DNA of 38,105 bases from an uncultured Roseburia sp. Lineage in GTDB: Bacteria > Bacillota > Clostridia > Lachnospirales > Lachnospiraceae. Of this stretch, positions 32,985 to 38,105 are shown piece after piece. Where the stretch lies: assembly GCA_900542495.1 (NCBI GenBank), contig UQNW01000024.1, forward strand, positions 1-38,105, in the 5' to 3' direction. Made by a program: the position numbers and the translations under genes. Position 1 is the stretch's first letter; each line of letters begins with the position of its first letter. Below the pieces are notes generated by a model that had not been told where the DNA came from, did no database searches, and was given only the letters and a program-made list of their open reading frames with translations.

Positions 32985-34214
32985 TTAAGGCATGCTGATA
33001 TTATCTAAAATTCCCGTCAAATGTGCAATAGTTACACCGTAATTTGTCATCGGAACCTGCTGTTTTTTTGCTCTGTCAATCCGCGACAACACATATTTCC
33101 GGTTAAACATGCATGCCCCGCACTGAATGATCAGGTCATATCCACTCAGATCTTGTGGAAAATCTGTTCCGCTTACAATATCCACAGTCAGCGTTTCCCC
33201 TGCGCACTTTTTCAACATGCGGGGAATTTTTACACGTCCGATATCCTCTTTTAACGGAGCGTGCGTGCAGCACTCAGCGATCAGGACTTTCGAATCCGGT
33301 GTCAGGCTGTCAATCGCCTTTGCCCCCTGGACATAATAAGGCAAATCTCCCTTATAAGCAGCAAACAGCACGGAAAAAGAGGTGAGCATACTTTCTTTTG
33401 GCTTGTTCTCATAAACATATCCAAACACCTGTGAATCGGTGATGATCAGTTTCGGTGCTCTGGCAAGCAGCGGAAGTACTGTCAAAAATTTGTCCGTGGT
33501 CACACTCATGACCAGACATTTTTTATCCAGCAGTTCACGTATCGTCTGTACCTGTGGCAAAATCAGACGCCCCTTTGGTGCCTGGATATCCTGCGGCATC
33601 ACAAGCAAGACGAGATCATCCTCTTCCACCAGATTTCCGGTAATGTATTCCGCGCCAAAATTTTCCGGCATAAGACGGATCAGTGTTGTTTTGAACTCCT
33701 CGATCCCGGTGTGTTTTTTTGCACTGATGATGACTGCATCTTCTTTTGCTTCCTCGTAAATCATCTCCGCCAGACGGGCTGCATTTTCTTCATCCTGATC
33801 TGCTTTGTTTATGACAAATAAGACTGGTGTATGTTTTTCCCGAAAAAAACGGTACCATTTCAATTCGTCCTGTATCTGTCCCTGTTCGTCTGCGCATGTA
33901 ACCGCTTCTTCCGCTGAAAGAACGATCACTGCAATGTCTGTTTTTTCTGCTGCAAGTTTTGTTTTTTCCACACGCCTTGTGCCAAGCTCGCTCGTGTCAT
34001 CGAAACCTGCCGTGTCAATCAGCACGCAGGCTCCGAGCGGATGAATCTCCATCGGTTTGTATACAGGATCGGTAGTTGTTCCTGCCACATCTGCAACAAT
34101 AGAGACTTCCTGATTGGTCAGCGCATTGATCAGAGAGGATTTTCCACTGTTTGTCTTACCGTAAATGCCGATGTGCAACCGGTTTGCAGATGGTGTTTCA
34201 TTTAATGTTGCCAT
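32985..34214 (-). CDS. hydF: [FeFe]-hydrogenase maturation GTPase HydF
   Basis: Scaffold GTPase on which the 2Fe subcluster of the H-cluster is assembled before delivery to HydA. The 409 residues have a P-loop GKTNSGKSS (19-27), DTAGF (67-71) and NKAD (about 136-139) of the GTPase domain, then a C-terminal domain with the [4Fe-4S] ligands (ECCTHAP, then IQCGACMFNRKY). The start at 34214, with AAGGA upstream, is chosen because a longer reading frame would overlap hydG. It is the fourth gene of the TM1266-hydE-hydG-hydF operon. Confidence 0.96.
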   Translation of the reverse strand: MATLNETPSANRLHIGIYGKTNSGKSSLINALTNQEVSIVADVAGTTTDPVYKPMEIHPLGACVLIDTAGFDDTSELGTRRVEKTKLAAEKTDIAVIVLSAEEAVTCADEQGQIQDELKWYRFFREKHTPVLFVINKADQDEENAARLAEMIYEEAKEDAVIISAKKHTGIEEFKTTLIRLMPENFGAEYITGNLVEEDDLVLLVMPQDIQAPKGRLILPQVQTIRELLDKKCLVMSVTTDKFLTVLPLLARAPKLIITDSQVFGYVYENKPKESMLTSFSVLFAAYKGDLPYYVQGAKAIDSLTPDSKVLIAECCTHAPLKEDIGRVKIPRMLKKCAGETLTVDIVSGTDFPQDLSGYDLIIQCGACMFNRKYVLSRIDRAKKQQVPMTNYGVTIAHLTGILDNISMP

Positions 34215-34245
34215 TTCTGGTGTCCTTTCTATGTTTGTACTATTT

Positions 34246-35664
34246 TTAGAAACGGAAATCACGTTTTCCTTCGGAAATATCATGAATGTGTTCGTAAGCT
34301 GTCTGTTTTACTTTTGGATTTGTGATTTTCTCCAGCTCACGGCCGATCAGTTCCATACCCAGTTTTTTTGTTTCCTCGCTTGCGTAGTCCTCTAAATATT
34401 CTTTCAGCGTCATGAGGGCGTTTGGATGACAGCAGTTTAAGATCTGCATATTTTTGCATAATGCCATAAAACGGTCCCCCGTTCTTCCCTCACGGTAACA
34501 TGCGGTACAGAAACTTGGAATATAGTCCATTTTAATGAGCCAGTTTACAACCTCATCTAACGTCCGCTGGTCACTGACATCAAACTGCTCCGAGCTCTCC
34601 TCCTCCGGCTCTCCTTCGGCATAGCCTCCGACACTTGTTCTCGATGCACCTGAAATCTGTGAAACGCCGAGTGGCAGTACTTTTTCACGAACCTGCTGGC
34701 TCTCTCTGGTGGAAATGATCATTCCGGTGTAAGGCACGGAGATGCGGACGAGGGCACAGATTTTTGCAAAAATATCATCTGAAATTCCATTGTCAAACGC
34801 GCTCGGATCGATATCATCTGCGTGTTTGATACGCGGAACACTGATGGTGTGAGGTCCTACGCCATGCACTGCCTCCAGATGCTCTGCATGCATCAAAAGT
34901 CCTGCAAATTCATAGCGGTACATCTCAAGTCCGAACAGCACGCCAAGTCCAACGTCATCGATGCCGCCCTCCATCGCGCGGTCCATTGCTTCGGTATGAT
35001 ATGCATAGTCATGTTTTGGCCCGGTCGGATGAAGTGTTTCGTAACTCTTTTTATGATAAGTCTCCTGAAATAAAATGTATGTTCCGATTCCGGCTTCCTT
35101 TAATTTATGGTAATTTTCGACAGTAGTTGCCGCGATGTTAACGTTGACGCGGCGAATCGCTCCATTTTTATGTTTGATACTGTAAATCGTGTTGATGCAC
35201 TCTAAAATGTATTCAATCGGATTGTTGACCGGATCTTCGCCTGCTTCAATGGCAAGACGTTTGTGTCCCATGTCCTGCAGCGCAGTCACTTCTTTTACGA
35301 TCTCTTCCTGTGTTAGTTTCTTTCTTGCGATGTGCTTATTTTTCAAATGATATGGGCAGTAGACGCAGCCATTTACACAGTAATTGGACAAATAAAGCGG
35401 TGCAAACAGCACAATGCGGTTTCCATAAAAATCTTTTTTGATCTGCTCCGCCAATTTGTAAACTTCCTCTATTTTTTCCGGGATCTGACAGGCTAAAAGC
35501 ACGGATGCCTCCCGGTGGTTCAACCCTTTTCTTGCTCTCGCTTTCTCAATGATCTGATCAATCAGCTCCACATTATCTTTGTTGGCATCTGCATATGCCA
35601 ATGTGTCTAAAATTTCCTCATCTGATATAAATTCTTCTGCTTTTAAGGACTTTACGTTGTACAT
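34246..35664 (-). CDS. hydG: [FeFe]-hydrogenase maturase HydG, radical SAM tyrosine lyase
   Basis: Cleaves tyrosine to supply CO and cyanide as an Fe(CO)2(CN) synthon for the H-cluster. The 472 residues show the radical-SAM motif Cys96-x3-Cys100-x2-Cys103 (NYCVNGCVYCPYH) and the C-terminal auxiliary cluster motif CTACYREGRTGDRFMALC. AAAGGAG precedes the ATG. It lies 48 bases after hydE and 31 before hydF. Confidence 0.97.
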   Translation of the reverse strand: MYNVKSLKAEEFISDEEILDTLAYADANKDNVELIDQIIEKARARKGLNHREASVLLACQIPEKIEEVYKLAEQIKKDFYGNRIVLFAPLYLSNYCVNGCVYCPYHLKNKHIARKKLTQEEIVKEVTALQDMGHKRLAIEAGEDPVNNPIEYILECINTIYSIKHKNGAIRRVNVNIAATTVENYHKLKEAGIGTYILFQETYHKKSYETLHPTGPKHDYAYHTEAMDRAMEGGIDDVGLGVLFGLEMYRYEFAGLLMHAEHLEAVHGVGPHTISVPRIKHADDIDPSAFDNGISDDIFAKICALVRISVPYTGMIISTRESQQVREKVLPLGVSQISGASRTSVGGYAEGEPEEESSEQFDVSDQRTLDEVVNWLIKMDYIPSFCTACYREGRTGDRFMALCKNMQILNCCHPNALMTLKEYLEDYASEETKKLGMELIGRELEKITNPKVKQTAYEHIHDISEGKRDFRF

Positions 35665-35712
35665 TTATTCTTCTCCTTTGCTCTTTGCAATGATAATCTT
35701 TTTTTCAGTATT

Positions 35713-36762
35713 TTATTCTATATAGTCTCCGCGGCTTACCACCACCTCATAGCCGATGCTTTTCATACGTTTTTCCATACAGTAACGACATTCGGCGGCT
35801 TCATCACCCATACAGATTTTGTTGTCGTAAAGTTTGTATTTTTCCCTGACATTGACCGGCGAAAGGTTCGGCATGACCACATTCGCCCCGGACAAAATGC
35901 CGAGTTCCCGCCCTTTTGGATGAATCGTTCCAAGCGCCGTTGTCGCCGGGAGCAGCACATGCGGATGGATGAGCCGGATAATTGCCAGCAATTTTAACGT
36001 CTGTTCCATCGTTCCCGACGCTTTGTCCGCAAACGGAGTGTCTTTCTGCGCAATGAATGGTCCGATTCCAACCATGTGCGGCTGCAGTTCCCTGATAAAC
36101 TGAATATCCTCGTACAATGTTTCCACTGTCTGTCCCGGAGAACCCACCATAAATCCGCAGCCGACCTGATAGCCAATTTCTTTTAAATCCCACAGGCATT
36201 GTTTGCGATGCGCAAGAGACATCTCCTCTGGATGGAGTTTTTTGTAATGCGCCTCGTCCGCAGTCTCGTGGCGGAGCAGATAACGATCCGCCCCCGCGTC
36301 AAAATAGCGTTTGTAACTTTCTTTTGATTTTTCTCCAATGGAAAGTGTGACGGCACAGTCCGGATATTTTTCTTTGATGGCACTCACCAGATCACAGATT
36401 TTGTCATCCGTAAAGTATCCATCTTCGCCTCCCTGCAGCACAAATGTGCGAAACCCAAGTTCATATCCACTGGCACAGCAGTCTAACATCTGCTCCTTTG
36501 TCAACCGATATCGGTCCGCTTGTGAATTGCTTCTTCGAATCCCACAATAATAACAGTCGTTTTTGCAAAAATTGGTAAATTCGATCAGTCCACGGATAAG
36601 TACCTGATTTCCGTAGGTTTTCTGGCATACTTTTACCGCTTCTTCACGTATAAAGCGGACACCTTCATCATCATTTATCTCCAATAAAAGTTTTAACTGC
36701 TCCAATGAAATATTCCGGCTTTGTTTTACTTTATTAATTGTTGATTTAATTTCTTCATTCAT
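35713..36762 (-). CDS. hydE: [FeFe]-hydrogenase maturase HydE, radical SAM
   Basis: Radical-SAM enzyme that processes the HydG product to build the 2Fe subcluster with its bridging dithiolate. From the chosen start the protein has 349 residues, the normal HydE length. The radical-SAM motif Cys66-x3-Cys70-x2-Cys73 reads FCKNDCYYCGIRR. Later blocks are VLQGGEDGYFTDD, HETADEAHYKKLHP and GIGPFIAQKDTPFA. The ribosome site is unclear: GAGGAAAA lies about 20 bases upstream of ATG 36762, so a nearby non-standard start cannot be excluded. Longer in-frame extensions overlap the preceding gene. Confidence 0.95.
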   Translation of the reverse strand: MNEEIKSTINKVKQSRNISLEQLKLLLEINDDEGVRFIREEAVKVCQKTYGNQVLIRGLIEFTNFCKNDCYYCGIRRSNSQADRYRLTKEQMLDCCASGYELGFRTFVLQGGEDGYFTDDKICDLVSAIKEKYPDCAVTLSIGEKSKESYKRYFDAGADRYLLRHETADEAHYKKLHPEEMSLAHRKQCLWDLKEIGYQVGCGFMVGSPGQTVETLYEDIQFIRELQPHMVGIGPFIAQKDTPFADKASGTMEQTLKLLAIIRLIHPHVLLPATTALGTIHPKGRELGILSGANVVMPNLSPVNVREKYKLYDNKICMGDEAAECRYCMEKRMKSIGYEVVVSRGDYIE

Positions 36763-36799
36763 ATTGGTTTTTATCGGCTTTTCCTCTATTTTTGTGTGT

Positions 36800-37057
36800 T
36801 TATTTTTTCCCTGTGATATTTGAGTAAACGGTTTTGGCTCCGATTCCATCCAACCGTCCGATTTTTCCCGAAAGTGCATTGATCACATCCTGTGGGGCAT
36901 CAATTGCCACACTGATAATGTTTACCTCACGCTCTCTGTATGGGATTCCCATTCGACCGATGATGTACTTTCCATATTCATGTAAAAGATGGTTCAGCGC
37001 CTCGATCGACTCCGGGTTCTCCACAATGATCCCGATTAATGCAATTCTTGTTTCCAT
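36800..37057 (-). CDS. TM1266-like putative iron-only hydrogenase system regulator
   Basis: This 85-residue protein (METRIALIGIIVENPESIEA to VINALSGKIGRLDGIGAKTV) is of the NikR-C/ACT-like TM1266 family, which is regularly linked to [FeFe]-hydrogenase maturation genes. It has a beta-alpha-beta regulatory fold and no DNA-binding domain, so it may act through a partner or sense a small ligand. AAAGGAG lies 6 bases before the ATG. It is the first gene after the long structured leader, so any control by that leader governs the entire operon. Confidence 0.9.
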   Translation of the reverse strand: METRIALIGIIVENPESIEALNHLLHEYGKYIIGRMGIPYREREVNIISVAIDAPQDVINALSGKIGRLDGIGAKTVYSNITGKK

Positions 37058-37092
37058 GGTGCTCCTTTCTTCACTAACGTATTTTTTGTAAA

Positions 37093-37128
37093 GAAAAAAT
37101 AGCCGCATCCTCCGAAGAAGATACAGCT
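37093..37128 (-). terminator. attenuator terminator upstream of the hyd operon
   Basis: AGCTGTATCTTC and GAGGATGCGGCT pair through 12 bp, including three G-U pairs, around a TTCG tetraloop, followed by TTTTTT on the minus strand. It lies 36 bases before the TM1266-like start, so transcription into the operon must pass it. Its 5' arm can instead pair with 37196-37207. Confidence 0.9.
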
Positions 37129-37295
37129 AAAAATTTCATACGCAAAATAGAAACTGTGCCCATATGACATTGACGCAGTCTCTCCCTTATGGCATGCCGT
37201 ATCTTTCACCTCAATGAAATTTTGGTGTTAGTGACAATTCTTTTTTGCAGGCGAAACAGCAAGAACGTATCTCGGCTGTAACGTGTGCAGTTATG
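37129..37295 (-). promoter_or_regulatory. riboswitch-like leader of the [FeFe]-hydrogenase maturation operon
   Basis: On the minus strand AAATTTCAT (37222-37214) and ATGAAATTT (37139-37131) form a 9-bp P1 helix enclosing about 75 bases. Inside are a GAGACTG/CAGTTTC helix and a competing TGCCATA/TATGGGCA helix. The enclosed segment GAAAGATACGGC (37207-37196) is complementary to the 5' arm of the terminator, so P1 formation and antitermination exclude each other. I recognise no known riboswitch consensus. A protein- or metabolite-sensing attenuator is inferred. Confidence 0.65.
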
Positions 37296-37300
37296 CGATA

Positions 37301-37329
37301 ATATTAGCATGTGACCTTTGAAATCACAA
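37301..37329 (-). promoter_or_regulatory. candidate promoter of the hyd operon
   Basis: TTGTGA, a 17-base spacer and TAATAT on the minus strand; both boxes are partial matches. The -35 overlaps the stop codon of the phosphatase gene. Transcription from here gives a leader of about 235 bases before the first start codon. Confidence 0.5.
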
Positions 37330-37821
37330 TGTAAATTCGTTATGTTCTTTTAAATATGCAAGAAAACCCTCGCAGCCGCTTACAACATCCCGATAGGTTG
37401 CCTCAAAATCTCCGGTATACCACGGATCAGCGACATCTCCTGCCTCCGACAGCCTGTGCGTGTGTTCATATCCCGCAAAGGACAGCATTTTGTAGATTTT
37501 TCCCTGACTGTCCTCGCCTCCGGCGATTTTTATCATGTTACGGATGTTCGCAGTATCCATGCCGATCAGATAATCATAGTATAAATAATCGTTTCTCGTC
37601 ATCTGACGCGCCCTGTGCGGGATGAGTGGAACGTTCTCTTCCCTGAGTTTCCTTACTGTTCCGTAATGTGGTGTATTTCCGATTTCTTCGCGGCTTGTCG
37701 CCGCGGAATCAATTTCAAAATAATCTGCCAGGTTCGCTTCCGCCGCCAGATGGGCAAAGACACTCTGCGCCATTGTGCTGCGGCAGATGTTGCCGTGGCA
37801 AACAAATAGTATTTTTATCAT
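37324..37821 (-). CDS. low-molecular-weight protein-tyrosine phosphatase
   Basis: The 165-residue enzyme has the active-site loop Cys8-HGNIC-Arg14-Ser (FVCHGNICRS) and the C-terminal general-acid motif DPWYTGDF, with the family opening MIKILFV. It removes phosphate from tyrosine residues and often modulates capsule or exopolysaccharide kinases; no kinase is seen here. I chose ATG 37821 because GAGG lies 10 bases upstream and homologues start MIKILF. The gene ends at the hyd promoter. Its upstream side faces the recombinase gene about 180 bases away. Confidence 0.93.
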   Translation of the reverse strand: MIKILFVCHGNICRSTMAQSVFAHLAAEANLADYFEIDSAATSREEIGNTPHYGTVRKLREENVPLIPHRARQMTRNDYLYYDYLIGMDTANIRNMIKIAGGEDSQGKIYKMLSFAGYEHTHRLSEAGDVADPWYTGDFEATYRDVVSGCEGFLAYLKEHNEFTL

Positions 37822-37935
37822 TGTTGCATAACCTCGCATTTCTTAGTTTTTCTTGGTATTTCGGGCTTTGTAAGCCTTTGTAAATTTTTGCTTTTTGGCA
37901 TAACCTGGTTTATTTTCGCATAATATTGGCAGCAA

Positions 37936-37976
37936 AAGGTGTAAAATAAGGTGTATGTTTTTCCATTTTACACCTT
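37936..37976. terminator. 12-bp inverted repeat after the recombinase gene
   Basis: AAGGTGTAAAAT (37936-37947) and ATTTTACACCTT (37965-37976) pair perfectly, with a further AAGGTGTA in the 17-base loop. On the minus strand it is followed by TT and lies 24 bases after the recombinase stop, so it may be a weak terminator or part of an element end. Confidence 0.6.
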
Positions 37977-38000
37977 GCTATTTTCAATTAAAAATCGTAA

Positions 38001-38105
38001 TTACACAACCTGAATCCGGGCAACTTCTTCCCTGGCATCCTCAAGATTTACATGCGTATATGTATTCAACGTTACGCTGATGTCTGAGTGGCCCATCAAA
38101 TATTG
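38001..38105 (-). CDS. tyrosine recombinase/integrase, C-terminal fragment at window edge
   Basis: Only the last 34 codons are visible: QYLMGHSDISVTLNTYTHVN, then LEDAREEVARIQVV and TAA. LMGH(S/T) holds the second catalytic His and TLNTYTH the nucleophile Tyr (residue 16 of the fragment) of the phage/ICE integrase family. The rest lies beyond the window. The enzyme probably integrates and excises a mobile element whose end lies between this gene and the phosphatase gene. Confidence 0.9.
   Translation of the reverse strand, partial: QYLMGHSDISVTLNTYTHVNLEDAREEVARIQVV

Noticed and set aside
37826..37906. GCATAACCT direct repeat as the att core
   Set aside because: A 9-base repeat 72 bases apart may be chance, and both copies lie on the same side of the recombinase gene; it cannot be called an att site without the other end.
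1..38105. tRNA genes, rRNA genes, CRISPR arrays or insertion sequences
   Set aside because: I looked for CCA-ending cloverleaf genes, regular spaced repeats and transposase frames and saw none that I could support.

Overview
The window comes from a low-to-moderate GC anaerobic Firmicute, most likely a Lachnospiraceae gut bacterium close to Roseburia/Agathobacter. This is inferred from the large Firmicutes-type SRP RNA, a reverse rubrerythrin under a PerR-type regulator, [FeFe]-hydrogenase maturases, a YesMN sugar-sensing system, CgeB-type glycosyltransferases and strong SD/sigma-A signals. Almost everything is on the minus strand; only a FliD-like gene, a GNAT acetyltransferase, perR and a rubrerythrin are on plus.

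Bases 1-9580 hold the translation/transcription core on the minus strand: rpmG-secE-nusG-rplK-rplA, then rplJ-rplL with its own consensus promoter and L10-leader attenuator, then a methyl-accepting chemotaxis protein lying between rplL and rpoB, then rpoB cut by the window edge. Each unit has its own promoter or terminator, so the usual rplJL-rpoBC linkage is broken.

Bases 9580-23667 hold an orphan FliD-like gene with a sigma-D-like promoter on plus. Facing it is a long minus-strand run: mglB-mglA-mglC (galactose/glucose-type ABC importer), a 103-aa membrane protein, a YesN-type response regulator, a YesM-type sensor kinase, a membrane-anchored sugar-binding protein (4-base overlaps), a second MglB-like lipoprotein and two glycosyltransferases. 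This looks like a sugar uptake and sensing cassette whose tail encodes surface glycosylation.

Bases 23668-30637 hold metabolic and housekeeping genes: a UAP/UDPGP-type nucleotidylyltransferase, a YitT-family membrane protein, pta, a small membrane protein, the SRP RNA next to tadA, an acetyltransferase and a Lachnospiraceae-type hypothetical protein. Between yitT and pta lies a tight cluster of three perfect DnaA boxes beside an AT-rich tract.

Bases 30638-32220 hold an oxidative-stress pair, perR and reverse rubrerythrin, whose promoters carry nearly identical operators just downstream of or overlapping the -10. Short GC-rich repeats follow.

Bases 32212-37329 hold the [FeFe]-hydrogenase maturation operon (TM1266-like regulator, hydE, hydG, hydF, perhaps an alpha/beta hydrolase). 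It is preceded by a long leader with a UUCG-capped terminator, a competing antiterminator and an enclosing 9-bp P1 helix. This riboswitch-like attenuator matches no class I can recall and is the best candidate here for something undescribed. The right edge has a low-molecular-weight phosphotyrosine phosphatase and the C-terminal end of a tyrosine recombinase, suggesting that an integrative element begins here.
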